A DNA stretch of 64,000 nucleotides from NCBI GenBank assembly GCA_963607765.1, contig CAVDDT010000016.1, forward strand, positions 62,001-126,000. The letters are read 5' to 3'. Source of the stretch: Colivicinus sp963607765. GTDB taxonomy: Bacteria > Bacillota_I > Bacilli_A > Erysipelotrichales > Erysipelotrichaceae. The translations under genes were made by a program, and so were the position numbers. The notes below the pieces were generated by a model. It was given only the letters and a program-made list of their open reading frames with translations, did no database searches and was not told where the DNA came from. This document shows positions 25,888 to 33,418 of this stretch, one piece after another (the stretch's first letter is position 1; each line of letters opens with the position of its first letter).

Positions 25888-27321
25888 TTACACTGTAACC
25901 GTGTCATCCGCTTTTTTATTTAATATATCTTGATAATCTTTTAGTGCTTCCTTAACTTCTAAAAGATACATCTCACATTGTTTCTTAGCCATTCCGGTAA
26001 AATGACCGTTTTTAATGATATCTTCAATTTCTTCTTTGCTTAAGCCAATTTCGGGATCTTTTTCAATTTTTTCTAGTAAAGTGTTATCTTTTCCTTCTTC
26101 TTTGATTTCCCTGTAGGCATCTAAAGAATGCTGCCTAATAAGTTCATGAATCTTTTGACGATCTTTTCCTTTTTTAACAGCTTCCATCATAATGTTTTCC
26201 ATCGCGATAAAAGGAAGTTCTTCATTTAAGTGCTTTTCTATAACTTTTGGATAGACTTTGCAATTGGAAATGATATTTGTGTATAAAGTTAAGATTCCAT
26301 CTATCGCTAAAAAACTTTCTGGAATAGAAATACGCTTGTTTGCAGAATCATCTAAAGTTCTTTCAAACCATTGGTATCCAGCAGTCATGGCTGGATTTTG
26401 TTCATAGGCAATCACAAGCCTTGCTAAAGAAGAAATTCTTTCACTTCTCATTGGGTTTCGCTTATATGCCATAGCACTAGAACCAACTTGTCCTTTTTCA
26501 AATGGTTCATCAAATTCTTTTAGATGTGATAGTAATCTAAAATCATTAGAAAACTTTTGAGCACTTTGAGCAATTCCACTTAATACGCTTAGAGTGAAAT
26601 AATCCACTTTTCTAGAATATGTTTGTCCACTAACGGAGTAACATTTTTCAAAGCCCATTTTTTTCGCAATAAGCTTTTCCAATTCAATTACTTTAGAATC
26701 ATCATTATCAAACAGTTTTAAGAAAGAAGCACCAGTTCCGGTTGTTCCTTTACATCCTAATAACTTTAAATTGTTTAAACAATGATTTAAATTATCTAAA
26801 TCCATCATTAAATCCTGTAGCCATAAGGTAGCTCTTTTACCTGCAGTAGTAGGCTGAGCGGCTTGAAAATGTGTATAAGCTAGAGTATCTAAGTCTTTGT
26901 ATTTTTCAACAAATTCACATAAGACATTAATCAGTTGAACAAGTTTTTCCCTTACAAGGAGCAAAGCTTCTTTTTGAATGATAATATCAGTATTATCGCC
27001 AACATAACAACTAGTAGCACCTAAATGAATAATTGGCTCAGCTTTTGGACAAACTTTTCCAAAAGTATGAATATGAGCCATAACATCGTGCCTTAGAATG
27101 CTTTCTTCTTTTCTAGCGTATTCATAATCAATATCATAAACATGTTGCTTCATCTCATTAATTTGTTCATCACTAATATCTAGACCAAGTTCTTTTTCGC
27201 TTTCAGCTAAAGCAATCCAAAGTTTTCTAAAAGTAGAGAATTTATTATTGTTTGAAAAGATTTCTTGCATCTTTTTTGATGCATATCTACTGCATAGAGG
27301 ATTTTGATAAATATCGTTCAT
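25888..27321 (-). CDS. purB: Adenylosuccinate lyase
   Basis: This 477-residue member of the fumarase/aspartase superfamily cleaves adenylosuccinate to AMP and fumarate, and SAICAR to AICAR. GATSCYVGDN, the catalytic-His segment YTHFQAAQPTTAGKR and the signature GSSAMAYKRNPMRSE are all present. AAAGGGGGT is the ribosome-binding site. It is divergent from the cooC-like gene, with 119 bases between them. Length and motifs are normal. Confidence 0.96.
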   Translation of the reverse strand: MNDIYQNPLCSRYASKKMQEIFSNNNKFSTFRKLWIALAESEKELGLDISDEQINEMKQHVYDIDYEYARKEESILRHDVMAHIHTFGKVCPKAEPIIHLGATSCYVGDNTDIIIQKEALLLVREKLVQLINVLCEFVEKYKDLDTLAYTHFQAAQPTTAGKRATLWLQDLMMDLDNLNHCLNNLKLLGCKGTTGTGASFLKLFDNDDSKVIELEKLIAKKMGFEKCYSVSGQTYSRKVDYFTLSVLSGIAQSAQKFSNDFRLLSHLKEFDEPFEKGQVGSSAMAYKRNPMRSERISSLARLVIAYEQNPAMTAGYQWFERTLDDSANKRISIPESFLAIDGILTLYTNIISNCKVYPKVIEKHLNEELPFIAMENIMMEAVKKGKDRQKIHELIRQHSLDAYREIKEEGKDNTLLEKIEKDPEIGLSKEEIEDIIKNGHFTGMAKKQCEMYLLEVKEALKDYQDILNKKADDTVTV

Positions 27322-27381
27322 AGGACCCCCTTTAAAACATTATTATTTTACTATATTTAATCATTTATATTTATTAATTAT

Positions 27382-27413
27382 TTGTGAAAAAAAAGACATA
27401 AATAAGTTATAAT
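27382..27413 (+). promoter_or_regulatory. Promoter of the cooC-dehydratase-like operon
   Basis: TATAAT (27408-27413) is a perfect -10. The best -35, TTGTGA (27382-27387), is 20 bases away; GTGAAA gives 18. The leader of about 20 bases carries GGGGGA. No CsoR-type palindrome is obvious, although the operon encodes such a regulator. Confidence 0.5.
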
Positions 27414-27440
27414 ATTAACAAGTATATATTGGGGGAAAAT

Positions 27441-28199
27441 ATGGACAATAAGATTATTGCCTTATGTGGAAAAGGTGGCGTAGGAAAAACTTCACTTTCT
27501 GCAACGATCGTTAAGATACTTTGTGATAAGTATCCTGATAAGAGAATTTTGGCTATTGATGGGGATCCTTCTGTAGGTTTAGCCACTGCATTAGGCGTTA
27601 AAGAGTCTGGCACTATTAATGATATTCGTGAAGATTTCATTAAACTTGCGGATGAAAGAAAAGACAGTGAAGCGATTGAAATGCTTCATGAGGCGAAGGA
27701 TAAGATTTTTGATAAATTAGTCGAAACTGATTCTTTTTCTTTTTTAGCTATTGGAAGACCTGAATCAAGTGGCTGTTTTTGTTCAGTTAATGATTATTTA
27801 AGAGATTTGATTACGATGGTAGCAGATCATTTTGATTATGTTGTTATCGATGGGGAAGCAGGCATTGAACAAATCAATCGCCGAGTCATGGAAAAAGTGA
27901 ATAATTTAATCTTTGTAAGTGATGCTTCTAAAAAAGGAATTGATGTGATTAAAACAATTGACTCAGTCGCAAAAGAACTAGTGATGTATGAAAAGGCTGG
28001 TGTTATTATTAATCGAATCAGCGATATTTCTTTGGCTAATAAAATCGATCTTGGCAGTTTAAAATTATTGTCTTGTATAGGCGAAGATAAGAATATTCAA
28101 CAGTTAGATATTGAAGGCAAATCGGTTCTCAATATACCTAATGATTCAAATATATATAAGGGTGCTTATGATGCATTAAAGGAAATGGGGATTATTTAA
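27441..28199 (+). CDS. CooC-like nickel-insertion ATPase (MinD/ParA fold)
   Basis: The 252-residue protein has the deviant Walker A CGKGGVGKTS (residues 9-18), switch I region IDGDPSVGLA and switch II VVIDGEAGIEQ. The segment SSGCFCSVNDYL places a CxC at residues 112 and 114, the position of the metal-binding CxC of CooC, which dimerises around Ni or Zn and delivers Ni to CO dehydrogenase or acetyl-CoA synthase. GGGGGA favours ATG 27441 over the TTG at 27429. The stop shares a base with the next ATG. No CO dehydrogenase is in the window, so its client is probably in this operon or elsewhere. The CooC family call is strong; the nickel role is inference. Confidence 0.85.
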   Translation: MDNKIIALCGKGGVGKTSLSATIVKILCDKYPDKRILAIDGDPSVGLATALGVKESGTINDIREDFIKLADERKDSEAIEMLHEAKDKIFDKLVETDSFSFLAIGRPESSGCFCSVNDYLRDLITMVADHFDYVVIDGEAGIEQINRRVMEKVNNLIFVSDASKKGIDVIKTIDSVAKELVMYEKAGVIINRISDISLANKIDLGSLKLLSCIGEDKNIQQLDIEGKSVLNIPNDSNIYKGAYDALKEMGII

Positions 28200-29386
28200 T
28201 GAAAGATCTAAAACATATGTTTGATCTTGAAAGGCTCTTAGAGGATAGTGAAAATAATTATGTAAGAGCTAGACAGGAAAAAGGGGATGTTTGTATTGGC
28301 TATGTTTGCAGTAATGTACCTGAGCCACTGCTTAATCTAAAAGGAAGTTTTTCAATTAGACTAAGAGCACCAAGAACTGGTTCTATGGAAATTGGTACTT
28401 ACTATATGACTAATTTCTTATGCGAATATTCAAGAGCACTTTTAGAAAGATCTATTGAGGGTGGATACAATTTCCTTGATTGTTTAATTACACCAGATGG
28501 TTGTTCAATGCTTAACCGATGTGTAGAAAACATGGAACTTTTAAAGACAATGAGAAAAGACCGTTTCTTTTACCAATATATGGAAATTCCAATGAAGGCT
28601 GATGATAATGGCTTGAATCTGTATGTTCTTCAATGTAGGAACCATATTTTAACTCCTTTGAAGGAAAAATTTGGCATTGATATAAGTGATGAATCATTGT
28701 TTGAAGCTATTAAACAGCACAATAGAGTGTGTGAACTAATAAATAAAATAGGAGAATACCGTAAGTTGGATAATCCAACTATCACTGGTCATGAATTTCA
28801 TGTCTTATGCCTAGCTTCTTATTCTTGCCCAAAGGAAGATATTATTCCGATTTTAGAGGATACATTAGAAGAACTTAAAACAAGGAAGCCGGATGATAAG
28901 AATCCCTATAAAGTAAGAGTGGAACTTGTTGGCAGTGAAGTTGATGATTTGGATATTGTTAAGGCGATTGAAGAGTGTGGCGCATATGTATGCGTTGATA
29001 GATTTTGTTACGGTTCTTTCCCTGGTAGAACACCGATTGTTTTAAAAGATGGTGAAGACCCTTTAACTGGTATCTGCAGAAACTACTTGTATAATTGTCA
29101 ATGCCCTAGAATGATGAATCAAGATAAGATTCAAGGCAGAAGAAAGTATGTTGCAAATTTGGCTAAAGAATATAAGGCTGATGGCATTATTTATGAACAA
29201 ATGAAATTCTGCGATCCTTGGGCATATGAAAGAATGGTTGGCACAGTTGATTTAAGAGAGAAATATGGCTATCCGGTTCTTCAAATAGATAGACCTTACG
29301 CTAATGGCGGAAGTGGGCAAATTCGTACTAGAGTTCAAGCTTTTGTTGAAAGCATTGAGATTAAGAAATTAGGAGGAAAGAAATAA
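28199..29386 (+). CDS. 2-hydroxyacyl-CoA dehydratase-like subunit, HgdB-type (395 aa)
   Basis: The protein has the HgdB/double-cubane-protein fold pattern: N-terminal GDVCIGYVCSNVPEPLL, a Cys-rich DCLITPDGCSMLNRCVE (about 95-110), LASYSCPKED, and the C-terminal IIYEQMKFCDPWAYE followed by PVLQIDRPY. The cysteines CVENM and MKFCDPW are at positions that hold the Fe-S cluster in this family. Members are either dehydratase beta subunits or double-cubane-cluster reductases, both reduced by an HgdC-type activase, here two genes downstream. It shares one-base stop/start overlaps (TAATG) with the genes on both sides. Which of the two functions applies cannot be read from the sequence. Confidence 0.85.
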   Translation: MKDLKHMFDLERLLEDSENNYVRARQEKGDVCIGYVCSNVPEPLLNLKGSFSIRLRAPRTGSMEIGTYYMTNFLCEYSRALLERSIEGGYNFLDCLITPDGCSMLNRCVENMELLKTMRKDRFFYQYMEIPMKADDNGLNLYVLQCRNHILTPLKEKFGIDISDESLFEAIKQHNRVCELINKIGEYRKLDNPTITGHEFHVLCLASYSCPKEDIIPILEDTLEELKTRKPDDKNPYKVRVELVGSEVDDLDIVKAIEECGAYVCVDRFCYGSFPGRTPIVLKDGEDPLTGICRNYLYNCQCPRMMNQDKIQGRRKYVANLAKEYKADGIIYEQMKFCDPWAYERMVGTVDLREKYGYPVLQIDRPYANGGSGQIRTRVQAFVESIEIKKLGGKK

Positions 29387-30948
29387 TGGCTAAAGAAGTT
29401 GGCAAAGATGCCTTTGGCTCTTTCTATACTAATGGTAAAGTAAGAAAAAGAAGAGAATGGAGAGGCTTAAAAGATACTTTATATGATTATAGTCGTTGGC
29501 TATATATCATGGGACAATTGGCTGGTTTTATTATTAAGCCTAGAAATATTAAAGCTTTCTTTAGATATCGTTGGATGTCTAATTTCCTAGCTGTTCCAAT
29601 GATGGTTGACAGATTTTCACAAGGTTTAAGAGGGCCACAACTTAGAATTCTTCATCAAGAGTTTGATATTATCGTTTATGATGTTGCAAAACTTTTGGAT
29701 TCTTTGTTTAGAGGCGATAGAAACATCGGCAATGATAAAGAATTTTCGGATAAAGTTGTCCTTGTAGATGAAAACGAAATGACGGCAGTTATGATGGGCT
29801 TTCCTACACTTAAGGGGTTAAGTAGAGAAACGCCAGCTGTTTATGTTTCGGTTTTATTAAACCAGCATGCAGCTGAAAAATATATTGATATCGCTCAAGA
29901 GTATGGCTTACCAGGCGATGTTTGTCCAATGCCTGAAGCTGAAGCTGGTGTATCAATTGCGGATGATTTTCCAGTTTTAGGTGCTTGTGCAGTTCAATGC
30001 AACACAACTTGTGATGGTTCGCTTTTAGGAAATGGTGTTATTTCAAAAAGATTAGAACTAGAAGATGGCGTTCCTTGTTTCCAACTTGCTGCTCCTTTAA
30101 GACATAAAGAAGATGATGTTCAAGAATATGCAGCCCAAGAAATTAGAAATTGTATTAAGTTTATTGAAGAGAAAACAGGTGAAAAGTGGGATTGGAAATA
30201 TTATTTCGAATGTGCCAAAAGAGTTAATATAGCTACTAAGGCGCGTCTAGAGTGGCTTGATATGAATAAGACCGATTATCCTCAAGTGGTTGGTGGTAAT
30301 CTTGCCCTATATACCGAAACCAACTATATGGCTGTATGTGGCAAAGTTGACTTGTTTAGAAAAGCTGATTTGAAAATTAGTGAAATAGCTAGAAAAGCTT
30401 ATAAGAATAAAAATATGCTTGCTAAGGAATATCGTCATAGAGCTATTATTTGGGGCGTTCAATCTCATTTTTATATGGATTTCTTAGTGTGGCTATTAAA
30501 CTGTTGGGGCATTGTTCCTTTAACCGATATGCTTTCAATGGTTAATACGGATTTGATTGCCGAAGAAGATACACCGGAAAATAGAGAAAAGGCAATTTAT
30601 GATATGGCTTGGCTTACTGAGAATATGATTATGCGTAATAGAACTCATGGCGGTTATAAGGTGTTGCTTGATGACTTATGGGAAATTACCGAAGAATTTA
30701 ATGCAGATGTAGTTATTCTTTGGGAACATATGGCTTGTAAGGCACTTGATGGTATGCATGGCCAATTTGAAGAGAAGGCTAGAGAAAAAGGAATTCATTT
30801 GATTTGGGTAAATCATGATTTGTTTGATCCTCGTGTAACAAGTAGACAGGGCATAAGAGATCAAGTTAATAAGTATATGCGTACAGTATTAAGAGAAGAA
30901 CCTATCGATCCTTCTCTAGAAGTTTTAAATGATGAAAGGTCGTGGTAA
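29386..30948 (+). CDS. 2-hydroxyacyl-CoA dehydratase-like subunit, second (520 aa)
   Basis: This second HgdA/B-fold protein is longer, with a basic N-terminal region of about 100 residues (KVRKRREWRGLKDT...), then VLGACAVQCNTTCDGSLLG (about 195-213), a central CAKRVNIATKARLEW, and a C-terminal WEHMACKALDGMHGQFEEKA in the place where relatives have the substrate/cluster Cys segment. With the preceding gene it probably makes a heterodimer as in HgdAB. The QCNTTCDG motif gives three cysteines close together. TAATG overlaps link it to both neighbours. The absence of CoA-transferase or acyl-CoA dehydrogenase genes speaks against a simple amino acid fermentation role. Confidence 0.82.
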   Translation: MAKEVGKDAFGSFYTNGKVRKRREWRGLKDTLYDYSRWLYIMGQLAGFIIKPRNIKAFFRYRWMSNFLAVPMMVDRFSQGLRGPQLRILHQEFDIIVYDVAKLLDSLFRGDRNIGNDKEFSDKVVLVDENEMTAVMMGFPTLKGLSRETPAVYVSVLLNQHAAEKYIDIAQEYGLPGDVCPMPEAEAGVSIADDFPVLGACAVQCNTTCDGSLLGNGVISKRLELEDGVPCFQLAAPLRHKEDDVQEYAAQEIRNCIKFIEEKTGEKWDWKYYFECAKRVNIATKARLEWLDMNKTDYPQVVGGNLALYTETNYMAVCGKVDLFRKADLKISEIARKAYKNKNMLAKEYRHRAIIWGVQSHFYMDFLVWLLNCWGIVPLTDMLSMVNTDLIAEEDTPENREKAIYDMAWLTENMIMRNRTHGGYKVLLDDLWEITEEFNADVVILWEHMACKALDGMHGQFEEKAREKGIHLIWVNHDLFDPRVTSRQGIRDQVNKYMRTVLREEPIDPSLEVLNDERSW

Positions 30949-31745
30949 TGGATATGAAATATTTTGGTGGATGTGATTCTGGAAGTACTTATACAAAATG
31001 CGTAATTTTAGACGAAGATGGCAAGATGGTTAGTGATGTCACTATTAGAAGCAAGATTAATACTATTGATTCATGTAATGACGCTCTAAACCAAGCGGTC
31101 GGCAAAGTGCCTAATTTAAATAGTCCTAAGGATTTAAGTTATTTAGTTGGAACAGGATATGGACGTAATAAGGTTCCTTTTGCGGATGAAAACATTTCTG
31201 AAATTTCTTGTCATGCAATGGGCGTTCATGTAGCTGATCCAAATGTAAAAGCCATTATTGATATTGGTGGGCAAGATGTTAAAGGAATTGCAGTAGATAG
31301 TGATGGCACAGTATTAAACTTCGCTATGAATGATAAATGTGCGGCTGGCACTGGAAGATTTTTTGAGGCTATGGCTAGAGCCTTTGAACTTAGCTTGGAT
31401 GATTTCTCTAAATTATCTTTAAAAGCCAAAAATATTATTCCTATTACTTCTCAATGTACAGTATTTGCAGAATCAGAAGTTATTTCTTTGGTTGGCGAGG
31501 GAAAACCAACTGATGAGATTGCAGCTGGAATAGAACTTGCGGTAGCTAAAAGATGCTTTGTAATGGCTAAAAAAGCTGGCGCTACGGATAAGATTACTTT
31601 AACTGGTGGCTGTGCAAAAAACGATGGACTTAAGGCCGCAATTGAACAAGTTTTAAATCTAAAAGTTATTGATTTACCTATTGATCCTCAATTAATGGGG
31701 GCTTTAGGCGCTGCAGAATTTGCTAGAAAGAAGGGTCTTGCATAA
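30948..31745 (+). CDS. ATP-dependent activase of the dehydratase-like pair (HgdC/BadF family)
   Basis: The 265-residue protein is a single-domain activase: GGCDSGSTYTKCV and IDIGGQDVKGI are the ATP-binding ASKHA motifs, and CAAGTGRFFEAMA and SQCTVFAESEV carry the two cysteines that, in a homodimer, hold one [4Fe-4S] cluster at the subunit interface. ATP hydrolysis drives one electron to the partner protein. Length is normal for HgdC. The start at 30948 is taken because it makes a TAATG overlap like the others in this operon; the GTG at 30942 would lie inside the previous gene. Its substrate protein is almost certainly the pair encoded just upstream. Confidence 0.9.
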   Translation: MDMKYFGGCDSGSTYTKCVILDEDGKMVSDVTIRSKINTIDSCNDALNQAVGKVPNLNSPKDLSYLVGTGYGRNKVPFADENISEISCHAMGVHVADPNVKAIIDIGGQDVKGIAVDSDGTVLNFAMNDKCAAGTGRFFEAMARAFELSLDDFSKLSLKAKNIIPITSQCTVFAESEVISLVGEGKPTDEIAAGIELAVAKRCFVMAKKAGATDKITLTGGCAKNDGLKAAIEQVLNLKVIDLPIDPQLMGALGAAEFARKKGLA

Positions 31746-31746
31746 T

Positions 31747-31914
31747 ATGACAACGCTATTACATATTCTTAAAATAATAGTGATTATTCTTGCGATATTC
31801 TTTGTACTAACTTTTATAATTTATTTCTTTAATTTGGATATGAAGTTAACTGCTGCTTTACAAGAACCTATCCAAAAGATGCAAGAAAAAGTTAAGAGGG
31901 ACCGTCATTTATAA
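31747..31914 (+). CDS. Small membrane protein in the dehydratase-like operon (55 aa)
   Basis: One base after the activase stop begins a 55-codon frame with a single transmembrane helix at about residues 8-31 (MTTLLHILKIIVIILAIFFV...) and a charged C-terminal tail, QEPIQKMQEKVKRDRHL, probably cytoplasmic by the positive-inside rule. Its stop shares a base with the next ATG. I do not recognise a family. Position between activase and the acetyl-CoA-synthase-like protein, with no gap, makes it a genuine operon member; it could anchor the complex to the membrane. An upstream in-frame codon at 31720 is inside the activase gene and was rejected. Confidence 0.65.
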   Translation: MTTLLHILKIIVIILAIFFVLTFIIYFFNLDMKLTAALQEPIQKMQEKVKRDRHL

Positions 31915-32606
31915 TGGTCCTTTTTGATGATGAAATAAAGGAAGTACATAAGCTTCTAGAATCCTTAGACAAGAAAGAATTGCCTATAACTAACAATCTT
32001 TTAAAAGATGTGGGAAACAATAATATGGTTTTTTCTAACGAAACTGCCTATGAACTTGGAGAAAATCATTCTTTATCATTTGAATTAGCTTCTAGTGAAA
32101 TAGAGATTGCGGATAAAATATTTCTTGTTGGTAAAGATTTAAATGAAATAGAAGATAATGATGATTTTATGCGCATTACTTTGCTTAATATTAGAGATGA
32201 TTCTTTAAGTAGCAATGCATTATATGACCGTCTTGAACAAATCAAATTAGCTAAATATAAGGTATCTCCTATAGGTTATATGCTTAGAAGTGCTATTGGA
32301 AATAAAGAAAGAGTAAGAGTTTCTAAGAGCACTGCAAAAGAAAGTTTTTCAAAAATTGGTTCAGCTTACATCAAAGAATATAAAAAGCTCAATTATGTAA
32401 ATAATGTGACTATAATATTTATAGTTGGTAATACGTTATTTGATAAAGAATTTGAGAAACTTGCCAACAAGAAAAAAGAAATTATCGATACTATTGATCA
32501 CATTTTAAAGGGACTCATGGTGAATGATTGCGATGCTTGTTCAGTTAAAGAATTGTGTGATGAGGTGGAAGGGCTAAGGGAGATACATAAAAATGGAAAG
32601 TCATAG
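31914..32606 (+). CDS. Acetyl-CoA synthase A2-domain-like protein with CxxC-x5-C (230 aa)
   Basis: From memory of AcsB of Moorella, residues 45-195 follow its middle domain: ELGENHSLSFELA matches the GGNRTPAFELV region, DKIFLVGKDLNEI matches GKIEVIGPDIDQI, and RVRVSKSTAKESF matches LRVSKDAVAKGFRF, ending in a similar helix rich in Lys. The N-terminal CODH-binding domain and the full A-cluster domain are absent, but just where that domain would begin there is CDACSVKELC (Cys 206, 209, 215), a CxxC-x5-C that echoes the start of the A-cluster ligand set. It may bind or deliver metal to the partner enzyme. TAATG couples it to the gene before, and it overlaps the regulator gene after. Homology needs a profile search; function unknown. 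Confidence 0.65.
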   Translation: MVLFDDEIKEVHKLLESLDKKELPITNNLLKDVGNNNMVFSNETAYELGENHSLSFELASSEIEIADKIFLVGKDLNEIEDNDDFMRITLLNIRDDSLSSNALYDRLEQIKLAKYKVSPIGYMLRSAIGNKERVRVSKSTAKESFSKIGSAYIKEYKKLNYVNNVTIIFIVGNTLFDKEFEKLANKKKEIIDTIDHILKGLMVNDCDACSVKELCDEVEGLREIHKNGKS

Positions 32607-32877
32607 TCATTATCATTCGCCAGAGGTGAAAAAGAAACAGCTTAATAGGTTGTCTAAAACGATTGGACATTTAGAAAAAGTTAAGAGAATGATTGAAAAT
32701 GATGATGATTGTGCGGATGTCTTGATTCAATTATCAGCTTGTAAAGGCGCCTTGAATTCACTTGGCAAAGAGATAATTAACGAACATATGGAACATTGTA
32801 TTATTCATGCGATAGAGGATGGTGATACAAAGGCTCTTGATTCGTTTAAAGAAGCTATAAAAAAATTTTCATTATAG
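32593..32877 (+). CDS. CsoR/RcnR-family metal-sensing repressor
   Basis: This 94-residue all-helical protein has the DUF156 core with Cys40, His65 and Cys69 (DDDCADVL ... NEHMEHCI), the exact 25- and 4-residue spacing of CsoR ligands. In addition its N-terminus is MESHSHYHSP, with three His that resemble the extra N-terminal ligands of nickel/cobalt sensors RcnR and InrS. It should bind DNA without metal and release it on Cu or Ni binding. It overlaps the acetyl-CoA-synthase-like gene by 14 bases and ends the operon at a terminator, implying autoregulation of the whole unit. No copper ATPase is nearby, which favours a metal linked to the operon's enzyme. Confidence 0.88.
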   Translation: MESHSHYHSPEVKKKQLNRLSKTIGHLEKVKRMIENDDDCADVLIQLSACKGALNSLGKEIINEHMEHCIIHAIEDGDTKALDSFKEAIKKFSL

Positions 32878-32895
32878 AGTCGAAAGACTCTTTTT
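32876..32895 (+). terminator. Terminator of the cooC-dehydratase-like operon
   Basis: AGAGTC-GAAA-GACTCT followed by T run; begins inside the stop codon. Confidence 0.85.
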
Positions 32896-32899
32896 GTTT

Positions 32900-32905
32900 T
32901 AGAAT
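32900..32905 (+). promoter_or_regulatory. -10 box of a predicted leaderless acetyltransferase transcript
   Basis: TAGAAT ends 6 bases before ATG 32912, directly after the terminator. No Shine-Dalgarno sequence. Confidence 0.5.
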
Positions 32906-32911
32906 AATGTT

Positions 32912-33418
32912 ATGAAAATTGAAGAAGTTACGGTTGAAGATACAAAGAAATTATTAGAAATCTATCGTCCTTATATTGAAAAGACAGCTATTACTTTTGA
33001 AGTAGATGTTCCTTCTATTAATGAATTTGAACATAGGATAAAAACAATTTCTAGCAAGTATCCATATCTTAAATTGATAGATGATAACAAAATAGTTGGA
33101 TACGCTTACGCGAATACATTTAAGGAAAGAAAGGCTTATCAATATGATGTAGAGGTTTCCGTTTATCTTGATGAAAATAAAAGAGGAAATGGCTATGGTA
33201 AAGCGTTATATGATGAACTTGAGAATAGATTAATTAAACAAGGGATCAAAAATGTCTATGCTTGTATCGCGATGCCTTTAAAAGAAACTAAATACTTAAC
33301 TGAAGCTAGTTATCATTTTCATTTAAAGATGGGCTATGAATTAATAGGCAGATTTAAACATTGTGCCTATAAGTTTAATGAATGGTTTGATATGATTTGG
33401 ATGGGAAAACAAATATGA
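32912..33418 (+). CDS. GNAT acetyltransferase, phosphinothricin-acetyltransferase-like
   Basis: The 168-residue protein has the Pat-type GNAT layout: N-terminal EVTVEDTKKLLEIYRPYI, TAITFEVDVPS, then VEVSVYLDENKRGNGYGKALYDEL, where RGNGYGK is the acetyl-CoA pyrophosphate loop, and the late LKMGYELIGRFKHCAYKF. It transfers acetyl groups to small amines; relatives act on amino acids or their analogues. Substrate unknown. The stop overlaps the next gene's ATG (ATGA). Confidence 0.88.
   Translation: MKIEEVTVEDTKKLLEIYRPYIEKTAITFEVDVPSINEFEHRIKTISSKYPYLKLIDDNKIVGYAYANTFKERKAYQYDVEVSVYLDENKRGNGYGKALYDELENRLIKQGIKNVYACIAMPLKETKYLTEASYHFHLKMGYELIGRFKHCAYKFNEWFDMIWMGKQI

Noticed and set aside
28199..31745. 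Classical 2-hydroxyglutaryl-CoA dehydratase operon for glutamate fermentation
   Set aside because: Gene order differs, no CoA transferase, 2-hydroxyglutarate dehydrogenase or glutaconyl-CoA decarboxylase is near, and CooC/ACS-like/CsoR genes share the operon.
32593..32877. Copper efflux operon regulator
   Set aside because: No copper ATPase or chaperone is nearby and the gene is embedded in a putative metalloenzyme operon; copper sensing remains possible but is not supported by context.
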